A stretch of 64,000 bases of DNA from Bacteroidetes bacterium 46-16 (lineage in GTDB: Bacteria; Bacteroidota; Bacteroidia; Chitinophagales; Chitinophagaceae). The position numbers and the translations under genes were made by a program. The notes beneath the pieces were generated by a model. That model ran no database searches. It had not been told where the DNA came from and saw only the letters and a program-made list of their open reading frames with translations. Location of the stretch: positions 1 through 64,000 of the forward strand of contig MKUN01000014.1 in the NCBI GenBank assembly GCA_001897835.1, in the 5' to 3' direction. Below are positions 32,697-41,494 of this stretch, piece after piece; position 1 is the first letter of the stretch, and every line of letters begins with the position of its first letter.

Positions 32697-33632
32697 TCAG
32701 TCGTTTTTCTTCATTAGTGCGATAAAGCTGTCTTCTATATTTGCCTTTATGGGCTTTACTTCCAGATCTTTTTGTCCCTTTTGCTGCAGGTATGCTTCCA
32801 GTTCTTTTGTCTTATTGGCATCTTCAGGTATCACATGGTAGTATGCGCCAAAGGGGTATGCTTCCTTCACCGCTTTGTTTGCTCTCAGGTCATATAGCAA
32901 CTGATACATATCGTCTGATCGTACCGCCAGCAGGGGCTGGTCAAATTCGCTGGTTATTTTTTCCGGGCTGCTTACAGTCAGTATGTTCCCTTTTTGTATC
33001 AGGGCTATCTTTTCGCACATGTTGGCTTCGTCCATATAAGCAGTAGATACCAGTATAGCTATATCTTGTTCTTTAAGTTTCTTTATCATGTCCCAGAAGT
33101 CCCGCCTTGATACCGGGTCCACGCCTGTTGTCGGTTCGTCGAGGAACAGGATTGAGGGTTTATGGATGAGGGCGCAGCATAAGGCCAGTTTTTGTTTCAT
33201 GCCGCCTGACAGGGCGCCGGCCCTCCTCTTCTTAAAGGGTTCCAGTTGTACATATATATCTTTGATCAGTTCATAATTCTTTTTTACCGTGGTGTTGAAT
33301 ATGGTAGCAAAGAAGTTCAGGTTTTCCTCCACTGTCAGGTCCTGGTACAGGGAGAATTTACCCGGCATGTAACCGACACGGTCCCTTATCTTCCGGTAGT
33401 CTTTCACTACATCAAGGCCTTCCACGCTTGCTTTACCGCTATCAGCCAGCAGCACGGTGGTCAGTATCCGGAACAGGCTCGTCTTACCCGCGCCATCAGG
33501 CCCTATGATGCCGAACAACTCACCCTTATCCACCGTGAATGAAACATCATCCAGGGCAGTGACCTTTTTTTCTTTCTTCTGCTCTTTTTGCAGGTAGGTC
33601 TTGGTAATATGTTCTACGCTTACTGCGTTCAT
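32697..33632 (-). CDS. ABC transporter ATP-binding protein, YbhF N-half-like
   Basis: The 311-residue protein has Walker A GPDGAGKTSL, a canonical signature LSGGMKQKLAL, Walker B ILFLDEPTTGVDP and a degenerate switch (LVSTAYMDE, Ala for His, again usual in this position). A C-terminal extension of about 80 residues may be regulatory. It forms the other half of the split YbhF-type ATPase. It starts one base before the membrane fusion gene ends, so spacing is minimal through the operon. Confidence 0.93.
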   Translation of the reverse strand: MNAVSVEHITKTYLQKEQKKEKKVTALDDVSFTVDKGELFGIIGPDGAGKTSLFRILTTVLLADSGKASVEGLDVVKDYRKIRDRVGYMPGKFSLYQDLTVEENLNFFATIFNTTVKKNYELIKDIYVQLEPFKKRRAGALSGGMKQKLALCCALIHKPSILFLDEPTTGVDPVSRRDFWDMIKKLKEQDIAILVSTAYMDEANMCEKIALIQKGNILTVSSPEKITSEFDQPLLAVRSDDMYQLLYDLRANKAVKEAYPFGAYYHVIPEDANKTKELEAYLQQKGQKDLEVKPIKANIEDSFIALMKKND

Positions 33633-33633
33633 C

Positions 33634-34530
33634 CTATTTGAATTTTATTTCGCCATACATACCTATTTTCAGGTAGCCGTTGTTCTTCACTTTTACTTTT
33701 ACTGCATATACCAGGTTAGCGCGTTCATCTTTTGTTTGTATGCTCTTAGGGGTAAATTCCGCTTCGCTGGCTATCCAGCTTACCTGCCCTGGCAATTCCC
33801 GGTAGGTTTTTGCTGTGCTGTCCACATATACCTTTACATCCTGCCCCAGTTTTACCTGGGTTAACTGGTCGCCGGTTACGTAAACCCTCAATATCATATG
33901 GTCCATATCGGCTATCCTGTATAAGGGTTTGCCGGTCATGGTCACCTCGTCCTGCTCTGCGTATTTGGTCAGTACAGTGCCATCTATAGGATTGGTGATA
34001 ATGCTGTTTTGCAATTGTTCATCTATTTCCTGTATTTGGGCATATACCGGTTTGGTTTGCGCTTCTATACCCTGGGCGCTTTTCGATACAGTAGAGGTTT
34101 GTGCATCCAGTTGCTTCTTTAGTACCTTAAGATGTTCGTTGATATCATCGAGCTGTTTTTGCGGCACGGCATCAGCATGCACCAGGTTCTCGATCCTGCG
34201 TTTCTCTGTTTCGGTATTGGTTATCTGCTGCTGTATAGCGGCTATTTGTTCACCTACGTTTGGTTTGGTCACACTAATGGCTTTGCTGCTGGCCTGCAAC
34301 TGTTGCTTGCGCCAATGCAGTTGTGTAGTGTCTATGTAACCTACAATAGCACCTGCCTTCAGGTTTTCGCCTTCCTGTACGTCGAACTGCAATATCTTTC
34401 CGTTCCCCTGGGCCGATACGATCACCTCTGTGGCTTCGAACATGCCCGAAGCGTCGAACTGGTCTTTATTTCCTGCACATGATGCCAATAATAGCATGGG
34501 AGCCAGCAGTAACTTATAGTATTGTTTCAT
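33634..34530 (-). CDS. HlyD/YbhG-type membrane fusion lipoprotein
   Basis: The 298-residue protein has a lipobox (LLLASCAG) and the adaptor layout: a split biotinyl-lipoyl domain (VSAQGNGKILQFDVQEGENL, then IITNPIDGTVLTKYAEQDEV) around a coiled-coil hairpin (AIQQQITNTETEKRRIENLV, LKVLKKQLDAQTSTV), and a beta-barrel domain (ILRVYVTGDQLTQVKLGQDV). It links the inner-membrane exporter to the TolC-like protein encoded 20 bases upstream. It is a YbhG-type member. Confidence 0.92.
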   Translation of the reverse strand: MKQYYKLLLAPMLLLASCAGNKDQFDASGMFEATEVIVSAQGNGKILQFDVQEGENLKAGAIVGYIDTTQLHWRKQQLQASSKAISVTKPNVGEQIAAIQQQITNTETEKRRIENLVHADAVPQKQLDDINEHLKVLKKQLDAQTSTVSKSAQGIEAQTKPVYAQIQEIDEQLQNSIITNPIDGTVLTKYAEQDEVTMTGKPLYRIADMDHMILRVYVTGDQLTQVKLGQDVKVYVDSTAKTYRELPGQVSWIASEAEFTPKSIQTKDERANLVYAVKVKVKNNGYLKIGMYGEIKFK

Positions 34531-34550
34531 CTTTATTTATTGTCTTTATG

Positions 34551-35867
34551 TTATTGATATAATGTACCCGATACTTCCAATAATTTTTTATAGGCAGCCA
34601 TAGCATCTGCTTTCGAGAAGGCATAGTTCAGCCGGGCATGCAGTTGTTCTATATCAGCGTCCAGCAGTTCCTGCGTGGTGGCTACCTTATTGTCATATTT
34701 GCTTTGGGTCACCCTGTAATTCTCTTTTGCTTCATTAAGGGCATCAGCATACACTGCTATTTTTTGTATGCTGAGCAGGTAGTTTTTATATGCCTGGTGC
34801 GCCTGCAGCCGTATCGCATCGCTCAGCATACGTTCGCCTATTACGGCCTGCTCCTTTCTGGCCTCCGCCTGTGTTATTTTGGCCTTCGTTTTCCAAAGCG
34901 ATCCAATATTGTACTGCAGGCCTATACCTCCCGCCAGTGCATTGGTAACGGTCAGCAGCTTATGTATATCGGCAGCTATGTAATTGCCCGTCAGTGCCAG
35001 GCTGGGGTAATATTCACCCTTTATCGCTTTTATATTGCCATTTGCAGCATCTTCCCTGGCCTGCATTGCAGCTATATCATTCCGGTTTTGTATTGCCTTG
35101 CTTTCCCAACTGTCCATACTGCCTGCATCGGCAGGATATTGCAGGCTGCTGCTGTCGGTTTCCAGTTGTGTGTCTTCCGGCAGGCCCAGCATCAGGTCCA
35201 TATTCACGGTAGCAATGTCCATGTTGTTCTGCGCATCCAGCAGTGATAGCCGGATATTCGATTCCTGTAACTGCGCCTTTAACACGTCATTATGTATCAT
35301 GGTGCCATTCTTTTCAAATGCTTTAAAGTCCTGTACTCTTTTCTGGCTTTGGCCGAGGCTCTCACCTATCACGGCTACCGACTGGCCAGCCTTATAGAGG
35401 TTGCAGTAGGCCGATACTATATTTTGTATCACAGCCTGCGAGTCTGTTGCCGCATCCAGCATGGTTGCCTTCAGCAGGTATTTCTGTGCTTCCACACCGT
35501 ATTTTATCCTGAAGCCGGAGAACAGGGGTACCGATGCACTGGCCAGGCCATATACTACATGGTCCACTTTTACATTTGAGAGCAGGCTGGCTGACTGTGG
35601 CGATGAGCCCAGTTGCAGGTCTACCTTTGGATTGGCCATTTGCAGGTATGACCCGGATACTTTCAGGTCGGGCAACCTGTTGTTCTTCATTTCACTTAGC
35701 CTGCCTGAGGCCTCTTTGATTTTAGCCTGGTTCATCTGTAACTGTTTGCTGTTTTTCAGTCCCAGCCTTATTGCTTCATCGAGTCCTAGTTTTTGCACAG
35801 TCTGCGCCCGTGCAAAAATGCCTGGCAGCAATAAAGCAGTAATAATTATTAGTATCCTGTATCTCAT
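34551..35867 (-). CDS. TolC-like outer membrane efflux protein
   Basis: The 438-residue protein has a signal peptide (LLLPGIFARAQ) and the two OEP repeats, each with long coiled helices (LDEAIRLGLKNSKQLQMNQA and EARKEQAVIGERMLSDAIRL) and barrel strands (LPDLKVSGSYLQM, YPSLALTGNYIAA). This predicts the trimeric outer-membrane channel of the exporter. It is second in the operon, 12 bases after the TetR gene. Confidence 0.92.
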   Translation of the reverse strand: MRYRILIIITALLLPGIFARAQTVQKLGLDEAIRLGLKNSKQLQMNQAKIKEASGRLSEMKNNRLPDLKVSGSYLQMANPKVDLQLGSSPQSASLLSNVKVDHVVYGLASASVPLFSGFRIKYGVEAQKYLLKATMLDAATDSQAVIQNIVSAYCNLYKAGQSVAVIGESLGQSQKRVQDFKAFEKNGTMIHNDVLKAQLQESNIRLSLLDAQNNMDIATVNMDLMLGLPEDTQLETDSSSLQYPADAGSMDSWESKAIQNRNDIAAMQAREDAANGNIKAIKGEYYPSLALTGNYIAADIHKLLTVTNALAGGIGLQYNIGSLWKTKAKITQAEARKEQAVIGERMLSDAIRLQAHQAYKNYLLSIQKIAVYADALNEAKENYRVTQSKYDNKVATTQELLDADIEQLHARLNYAFSKADAMAAYKKLLEVSGTLYQ

Positions 35868-35879
35868 AAAATACTGGTT

Positions 35880-36497
35880 TTAACTATTGGGTATTTTTAT
35901 CGAGTTAATGATCGTTTCGGTCACCACCTTCTTCCGTTCTGCTATGAATGCTGCATATACCGGGTCGGTTATCCCCAGTATGGCATGCATCATTGGCTTG
36001 GCTATAAAGGGGAACAGGCATAGCGATATGATATTAATAAGCAGGTGTATGGGCTGGATAGGGCGTATGATCCCCGACTGTGCCGCATGCTGTATCTCCA
36101 TCATGAATTTTCCCAGTTCGGGTTTCTGCTTCATATTGCCCAGCATGGCCGGTATCTTATCCGGGTTCTGGTTCAGCTCATGGATCACGAAGGTGGGCAG
36201 GTAGGGGTGCGCTATCGCAAAATCGATATAATGGGATATGACCTGTTCTATCTTGCTGAGAAGAGGTTCATTGCTGTTCAGTATTTCCTGCACATTGGGG
36301 AATACCTGCTCTATAGCTTCTGTAAATATCTTTTCGAACAGCTTTTCCTTCGTCCTGAAGTAATAATGCAGGAGGGTCCTGTTGATACCAGCCTCATCGG
36401 CTATATCCTGCAGGCGTACTGCCGCAAAGCCTTTGCGGGTGAATAATGCCCGTGCTGCATTTAATATTATTTGCTCTGTTTGTAGGTCTGTATTCAT
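35880..36497 (-). CDS. TetR family regulator of the efflux operon
   Basis: The ATG at 36497 is chosen over a GTG at 36506. The 205-residue protein has an N-terminal TetR HTH (ILNAARALFTRKGFAAVRLQ, then DIADEAGINRTLLHYYFRTK) and a helical ligand-binding domain. It is first of the operon tetR-tolC-hlyD-ABC-ABC-permease-permease, so it most likely represses its own operon and is released by an exported compound. A short inverted repeat just upstream of the start is a candidate operator. Confidence 0.92.
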   Translation of the reverse strand: MNTDLQTEQIILNAARALFTRKGFAAVRLQDIADEAGINRTLLHYYFRTKEKLFEKIFTEAIEQVFPNVQEILNSNEPLLSKIEQVISHYIDFAIAHPYLPTFVIHELNQNPDKIPAMLGNMKQKPELGKFMMEIQHAAQSGIIRPIQPIHLLINIISLCLFPFIAKPMMHAILGITDPVYAAFIAERKKVVTETIINSIKIPNS

Positions 36498-36499
36498 TA

Positions 36500-36516
36500 T
36501 TAACACTAATGTTTAA
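36500..36516. promoter_or_regulatory. possible TetR operator
   Basis: TTAACA at 36500-36505 and TGTTTAA at 36510-36516 form an imperfect inverted repeat just before the tetR start. The position suits autoregulation; the match is short and could be chance. Confidence 0.3.
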
Positions 36517-36729
36517 CGCAAATGTCAAATTCCGGACAAAGCTATAAAAAATCTTATTTAGAAAACAATATTTTGTCAAAAAATGGTGAAAAAGCCAAGT
36601 TTCTCGTAATGTTTGGAGATCATTTCCGGCCGCTGCCAAATGCAAAACATTACTAAACAGGATAAAATCGGCACGATATGTGGAACCTGAATTGTTATTC
36701 TTGGTTATATTGCATTAAGTATGAAACAA

Positions 36730-37227
36730 ATGAAAAAAATAATCACCGTATTAGTAACATTTATATTTCTTAGTAGCTATAGTGCCGGTGCGCAGGAGGT
36801 GAAGAATGGTCTTACCTGGTACACAGATATCAAGAAGGTCTATGAGCTATCGAATAAGACAAAGAAACCGGTATTCGCCTTCTTTACCGGTAGCGACTGG
36901 TGTGGCTGGTGCCACCGGCTACAGGCGAATGTGTTTGATAAACCCGGTTTTATAGCATGGGCCCAAAAAAATGTAATACTGCTGGAGCTCGATTTCCCCA
37001 GGCATAAAAAACTGCCGGATGAATTGGCAAAGCAGAATAATGAATTGCTCCAGTTTTTCAAAGTGCAGGGTTTTCCTACCATATGGGTCTTTAATATGAT
37101 TAAGGATAAGACCAGTGCAAAATTCAGCATATCAGCGCTGGGGTCGCTGGGCTATCCCCAGGCCGCCCCGGGTAAGGAAGAGGTCACCTTCCTGGAGAAT
37201 GCGAACAATGTGCTGAAAAATAAGTAG
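36730..37227 (+). CDS. periplasmic thioredoxin-like protein
   Basis: The start at 36730 or 36721 gives a signal peptide (VLVTFIFLSSYSAGAQ) and a thioredoxin fold of about 140 residues with the active site WCGWC (KPVFAFFTGSDWCGWCHRL). The cis-proline is in GFPTIWVF. This is the thioredoxin_7/DsbD-gamma-like type common in Bacteroidetes, probably a periplasmic reductant or disulphide handling enzyme. It is divergent from the tetR operon and stands alone. Confidence 0.9.
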   Translation: MKKIITVLVTFIFLSSYSAGAQEVKNGLTWYTDIKKVYELSNKTKKPVFAFFTGSDWCGWCHRLQANVFDKPGFIAWAQKNVILLELDFPRHKKLPDELAKQNNELLQFFKVQGFPTIWVFNMIKDKTSAKFSISALGSLGYPQAAPGKEEVTFLENANNVLKNK

Positions 37228-37285
37228 CTTTTTTTCACCTGCCGATGTTAACTGTGGACCATACTCCAGCCCTTATACTTGCGGT

Positions 37286-37855
37286 ATGGAACAGGCAGAA
37301 GAAAAAATATACCTAAGCGAAAGCTACCGCTTGCGCAGCAAGCTCCTCGAAGAACGGAAAATATTCCTTTGGGGCCCGGTTGAAGACAGCAGTTCGAAAA
37401 GAATTGTGGAACAGTTGCTTTACCTTGAAGCAGAGCAGGCGGCACTGCCCATACATCTTTACATCAATAGCCCCGGCGGCATGGTCACAGGTGGTAATGC
37501 TATTTACGACCTGATGCAGGCAATATCTTCTCCTGTTTATACCTATTGCATGGGGTTGGCTGCCAGCATGGCCTCAATACTTTTATCGGGGGGCCAAAAG
37601 GGCAACCGGTATATATATCCCATGGCCGAGGTGATGATACACCAGCCATCCATGGGCAGCTTCCAGGGCCATTCTGCCGATATAGAGATAAATGCCCGCC
37701 AGGTGATTAAAACCAAAGAACTAAGTGCTGCTATCCTCGCTGCCAATTGCGGGCAGCCAAAGGCAAAGGTGCTAAAGGATTTCGACCGCGATTATTGGAT
37801 GAATGCGGAAGAGGCGCTTGCTTATGGTATTGTAGACAAGATAATGCCGTTTTAA
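37286..37855 (+). CDS. ClpP-like serine protease
   Basis: The 189-residue protein has the ClpP fold and triad: Ser94 in GLAASMAS, His119 in MIHQPS and Asp169 in DRDYWMNAEEAL. INSPGGMVTGG is the oxyanion-loop region. Residues between the triad blocks fit ClpP, but the N-terminus is short and differs from the main housekeeping ClpP, which is usually next to clpX and tig. Neither neighbour is present, so this is probably a second, alternative ClpP paralogue. It ends in a 4-base overlap with the convergent MerR gene. Confidence 0.88.
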   Translation: MEQAEEKIYLSESYRLRSKLLEERKIFLWGPVEDSSSKRIVEQLLYLEAEQAALPIHLYINSPGGMVTGGNAIYDLMQAISSPVYTYCMGLAASMASILLSGGQKGNRYIYPMAEVMIHQPSMGSFQGHSADIEINARQVIKTKELSAAILAANCGQPKAKVLKDFDRDYWMNAEEALAYGIVDKIMPF

Positions 37856-38250
37856 GCTGCTCTTTTCATTTCGGGCAGCTTTATGATATGGCCGCTTTTT
37901 TTGCCCAGTAATACTTGTCGTTCCCTGTTCAGTTGCAGCCTCATGGCATGCAGTTCGTCTATCCGGGCATCAATGCCGTTTAGTTTTCTTTCCACCACCG
38001 CTATCAATTTTGATATATCCAATACCTGTATCGATTGCAGTACCAAAAGCTCCCTTATTTCCTCCAGGGTGAAGCCCAGTTCCTTGTATTTCCTGATGGC
38101 CCTCAGTACGTACACCAGTTCTTCGGGATAATCCTTGTATTGACGATCAAGCCGCTTTTTTTCAGGCAATGCGATCAGGGCTATCTTTTCATAGTAGCGT
38201 ATCGTGTCTTTTGAGAAACCGGTCCGTTTCGATAATTGGCCTATTAACAT
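37852..38250 (-). CDS. MerR family transcriptional regulator
   Basis: The 132-residue protein has a MerR HTH (MLIGQLSKRTGFSKDTIRYY followed by EKIALIALPEKKR), the second winged helix with YKELGFTLEEIRELL, and a C-terminal dimerisation helix (VVERKLNGIDARIDELHAMR). There are no cysteines, so it is not a metal or redox sensor of the MerR/SoxR type. It follows the DUF523 gene by 38 bases on the same strand and may be cotranscribed with it. Confidence 0.9.
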   Translation of the reverse strand: MLIGQLSKRTGFSKDTIRYYEKIALIALPEKKRLDRQYKDYPEELVYVLRAIRKYKELGFTLEEIRELLVLQSIQVLDISKLIAVVERKLNGIDARIDELHAMRLQLNRERQVLLGKKSGHIIKLPEMKRAA

Positions 38251-38288
38251 GCAGTGTCGTTTGTTGTAAAAATAGGTTTTCCTGTTTG

Positions 38289-38909
38289 CTATGGTTTAAA
38301 GTAGTCTTTATACCATTCCGTTTCATGGTGGTCTTTTTTCGTAGGGTCAATTTGGTACTTACTGTCGAGTTTTGAGTACAATAGCTCAAGGGATGCCAGG
38401 TCGCGCTGGCTGATGACTTTAAAACCATTTCGCATCAGTTGGGCAGCACATACCCCGGCGCCAACCTGGTATACTTTATTTTCAGCAAACCTGTTCCCGT
38501 CATAGATCACCTGGCTGCCACAGGCCGCGCTGATGTCCATCATTACCGCCAGCTCAATATCTTCCTCACGGGCTATTTCCAGCATTTTTTCCGATGCTTT
38601 TATCATGCCCTCGCTCCAGTCCCGGCCGCTGTCGCTTAATACTTTTGCTCTTCCTGCCAATACGTCCAGGCCTGTACCCCCATGTATGTCGCACATTTCT
38701 CTTGGCGTGCCGAATGAAAAATCCTCAGGACAAAAACGCGTGATCTTTACATTGTCGTAACCAAGCAATTTCAGGGCAGTGGGGTAGCTTCCATTGGCCG
38801 TCCCATCATATCCGCAGGTAATGCCGGTAAGGCATGCGCTCATCAATATCCGTAGTGGCCTATCGGGGCTGGGTATACGCAATGCTTGCAGGTAGCTGAT
38901 GTCTGTCAT
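38289..38909 (-). CDS. DUF523 family protein
   Basis: The ATG at 38909 gives 206 residues; a TTG at 38927 is the alternative. The family blocks are ILMSACLTGITCGYDG (with two cysteines), ITRFCPEDFSFGTPREMCD, and MMDISAACGS, where the usual form is DxSPSCG. The conserved cysteines suggest metal or Fe-S binding, but no function is established for DUF523. Here the SPSCG serine-proline is replaced by SAACG. A C-terminal extension of about 25 residues is rich in Lys, His and aromatic residues. Confidence 0.85.
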   Translation of the reverse strand: MTDISYLQALRIPSPDRPLRILMSACLTGITCGYDGTANGSYPTALKLLGYDNVKITRFCPEDFSFGTPREMCDIHGGTGLDVLAGRAKVLSDSGRDWSEGMIKASEKMLEIAREEDIELAVMMDISAACGSQVIYDGNRFAENKVYQVGAGVCAAQLMRNGFKVISQRDLASLELLYSKLDSKYQIDPTKKDHHETEWYKDYFKP

Positions 38910-39034
38910 GCTTAGGAATGTTTCCAATTAAGGAATGCTAAAGTTAAAAAATGCTGCTGATCATTTTTATCGCATTTTTTTTTGCCTTTACCCCATATTT
39001 ATTTATCGGATTGTGTAAATGGTAACTTTGATAT

Positions 39035-39688
39035 ATGCTCATACCGGCAACATATCGGTCAAAGTTTTTGAAGGCAGATACCAGGCCTAATGAATCTGCT
39101 ACGGATCGTACTGTTTACATGTCTGCATTAGATGAGCATATCGTAGTGCGCGATGTTTTTTTAGCCGGTGGTGCGGGCATTGACCTGGATCTTCAGACCC
39201 GGTGCCAAAATATTTTGCTGCCTGTAGTGGGTGCAGTGACGGTTGCAGACAGCAATGAACGGTCAAAACAATTGGCCCCGGGTACAGTACATCGCTCTGC
39301 TGAAGGAAGTGGAAAGCTTTTTGTGAAAAATGTGCATAAAGAAGAGACCGTTAATTTCCTGCATATCTGTATTAAAAGTGACGGTGATACAGGACACTAT
39401 GAGCCGCGTGATGCATCGCTGGATATTACAGTAAAGAATGAACTGGTAAGCGGTACCGGTTTTGCGGCTAATATGCGGGTAGGTGTATATGACAGCCGGG
39501 TGAAGGACATAGCACCTGTTGTAAAGGGGAAAGGTGGCCTCGTGGCCTATATAATTAATGGCTCTTTCGAGGTGGATGGCCGCCTGATGGAATACAGGGA
39601 TGCGCTCCTGCTAAGAGATAGTGACGAAGCTGACTTTGAAGCGCTCTCTGAACTGGCGATAATATTATTCATTGATTGCTCACTTTAA
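39035..39688 (+). CDS. pirin-like bicupin protein without the N-terminal His ligands
   Basis: The 217-residue product follows the pirin/YhaK pattern: a first cupin with VHRSAEGSGKLFVKNV and VNFLHICIKSD, and a second cupin with VYDSRVKDIAPVVKGKGG, IINGSFEVDGRLMEY and LLLRDSDEADFEAL. The N-terminal histidines of pirins and YhaK (HHxFSF and HPH) that hold the iron are not seen, so metal binding and quercetinase activity are doubtful. A TAnnTTTG-type element at 39023-39030 lies so near the ATG at 39035 that a leaderless transcript, or a start at 39119, is possible. The dioxygenase-like gene follows after 12 bases. Confidence 0.72.
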   Translation: MLIPATYRSKFLKADTRPNESATDRTVYMSALDEHIVVRDVFLAGGAGIDLDLQTRCQNILLPVVGAVTVADSNERSKQLAPGTVHRSAEGSGKLFVKNVHKEETVNFLHICIKSDGDTGHYEPRDASLDITVKNELVSGTGFAANMRVGVYDSRVKDIAPVVKGKGGLVAYIINGSFEVDGRLMEYRDALLLRDSDEADFEALSELAIILFIDCSL

Positions 39689-39700
39689 ATAAGAACACGT

Positions 39701-40693
39701 ATGGAAAGACTGGATTTCTTAAAAAAGGGAATTGGTTTCCTCGGTATGGCGGTGATAGCGCCTTCTATACTGGCTGCCAATAAGGCCGTAGGATGCACCG
39801 TGGCGAGTACCGAGACCGCAGGTCCTTTTCCCACCATCACACCTGCATCGCTGGTGCGGAGTGATATTACAAGCAACCGTACCGGGGTAGCATTTACCAT
39901 CAATATTACGGTGAAGAATGTCAATAACTCCTGCAACCCGCTTTCCGGTGTTATGGTTGATATCTGGCATTGCGATAAGGATGGCAATTATTCCCAGTAT
40001 GGTGGCACGCAAATGCAGCCTACGGATTATACAAGCGAGGACTTTCTCCGGGGGCGTCAAACTACCGATGCAAACGGGCTGGCGAGCTTCACCTCCATAT
40101 TTCCAGGCTGGTACACTGGCAGGGCCACCCATATTCATGTGCATGTTTATGATTCTAATGGTAATTCCCTCGCCATAACACAGATCGCCTTCCCTGAGGA
40201 TGCCAATAGTGCAGTGGTTACAGTAAATGCAGCTACGGCCTATGGTTATACCAAAGGCATGAACGGCTATACTTACAATGCTGCCGATAACGTGTTTTCG
40301 GATGGCACGGCAACAGAGATGAGTTCAGTTAGCGGTGATGTGGCAAATGGTTATGTACTTACCTGGGATTGCTATGTGAATGGTCCTGCCGCAACGGGTA
40401 TTCAGCAGGTAGCTGCCGAAAGCCAGTTCCAGTTGAGGCAGAATTTTCCTAATCCATGTACAGGGCTCACAAGGATACCATTGGTATTGCGTACACCATC
40501 TGAGGTGAGGGTGACCATTATGAGTGTGGAAGGGAAGGAACTGGGCAGGCAATTGATAGGCAGCCTCAACCCGGGCGATCAGACGATCGACCTCGATGTA
40601 TCATATCTGCCCGCAGGTAAATACATATACAATGTCAGGGCATCGAACCTATCAGGCACCTTTAATCAATCCAGGTTATTTATTAAGCTTTAG
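39701..40693 (+). CDS. secreted intradiol-dioxygenase-like protein with T9SS sorting domain
   Basis: The 330-residue protein starts with a twin-Lys hydrophobic leader (FLKKGIGFLGMAVIAPSILA). The intradiol ring-cleavage dioxygenase fold follows, with ETAGPFPT, VDIWHCDKDGNYSQYGG (first Tyr ligand) and FPGWYTGRATHIHVHVYD (second Tyr and two His ligands). All four Fe(III) ligands are therefore present. The last 85 residues form a T9SS type A domain (LRQNFPNPCTGLTRIPLVLR, then LPAGKYIYNVRASNLSG). Cell-surface intradiol-like proteins are known in bacteria and fungi, with aromatic substrates unknown here. It follows a pirin-like cupin gene, suggesting linked roles. Confidence 0.9.
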   Translation: MERLDFLKKGIGFLGMAVIAPSILAANKAVGCTVASTETAGPFPTITPASLVRSDITSNRTGVAFTINITVKNVNNSCNPLSGVMVDIWHCDKDGNYSQYGGTQMQPTDYTSEDFLRGRQTTDANGLASFTSIFPGWYTGRATHIHVHVYDSNGNSLAITQIAFPEDANSAVVTVNAATAYGYTKGMNGYTYNAADNVFSDGTATEMSSVSGDVANGYVLTWDCYVNGPAATGIQQVAAESQFQLRQNFPNPCTGLTRIPLVLRTPSEVRVTIMSVEGKELGRQLIGSLNPGDQTIDLDVSYLPAGKYIYNVRASNLSGTFNQSRLFIKL

Positions 40694-40825
40694 TGTAGCA
40701 TACACAGATCGAGCAGATTCCCCGGCTTGTCCGGGGAGTTTGCGTTTTATGACCCCTGATGTTTATCATTGATCATAGGTGAGCATGGTCATACTCCGCT
40801 AAGGCTGCAGTAAATACTTTTGATC

Positions 40826-41494
40826 ATGATGACGAAGAATGCCGCAACGGAGACCGATACACAAAAGATACTGCTGCTCTGCGGTATAGTTTCATCGTTG
40901 TTATATACCCTGATGAATGTATTCATTCCACTGCTTTGGCCCGCTTACGATTCCATATCTCAAACCGTCAGCGAACTATCTGCGGTAGGGGCGCCTACAC
41001 AGCAACTTTGGATCTCTTTAGGGGCTATATACAGTTTGTTGGTCGCAGCCTTCGGCTTGGGTATTTGGCAGGCAGGGCAGGGCAATGGTCATTTACGTAT
41101 TGTCGGCCTTTTGCTGTTAGTCTATGGCCTGGTCAGTACGCTCTGGCCGTTCGCACCAATGCACCAGCGGGCAGTATTAGCTGCCGGTGGGGCCACAATG
41201 ACTGATACTATGCACCTTAGCTTGGCTGCTGTAACGGTTTTTATCATGGTATTGGCAATGGCATTTGGTGCCGCAGCATTCGGAAGGTCTTTTCGTCTCT
41301 ATTCGGTCATTACCATTTTGGTAATGCTTGTATTTGGTGTTTTAACTGCACTCGATGCACCTAAGGTACAGGCCAACCTGCCTACACCCTATGCAGGACT
41401 TTGGGAGCGCATCAATATTGGTGCATTTTTGCTTTGGGTCATTGTGCTGGCAGTGTATTGTTACAGGATCCGAAAAGCGGGGACTAGGTCATAG
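40826..41494 (+). CDS. DUF998 family membrane protein
   Basis: The ATG at 40826 gives 222 residues with six hydrophobic segments (KILLLCGIVSSLLYTLMNVF, ISLGAIYSLLVAAFGLGIW, IVGLLLLVYGLVSTLWPF, LAAVTVFIMVLAMAFGAAA, YSVITILVMLVFGVLTAL, and the last at AFLLWVIVLAVYCYR). The pattern of GIVSSLLY, SELSAVGAP and MHLSLAAV fits DUF998, whose function is unknown. It stands alone on the plus strand, 130 bases after the dioxygenase gene. Confidence 0.8.
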   Translation: MMTKNAATETDTQKILLLCGIVSSLLYTLMNVFIPLLWPAYDSISQTVSELSAVGAPTQQLWISLGAIYSLLVAAFGLGIWQAGQGNGHLRIVGLLLLVYGLVSTLWPFAPMHQRAVLAAGGATMTDTMHLSLAAVTVFIMVLAMAFGAAAFGRSFRLYSVITILVMLVFGVLTALDAPKVQANLPTPYAGLWERINIGAFLLWVIVLAVYCYRIRKAGTRS

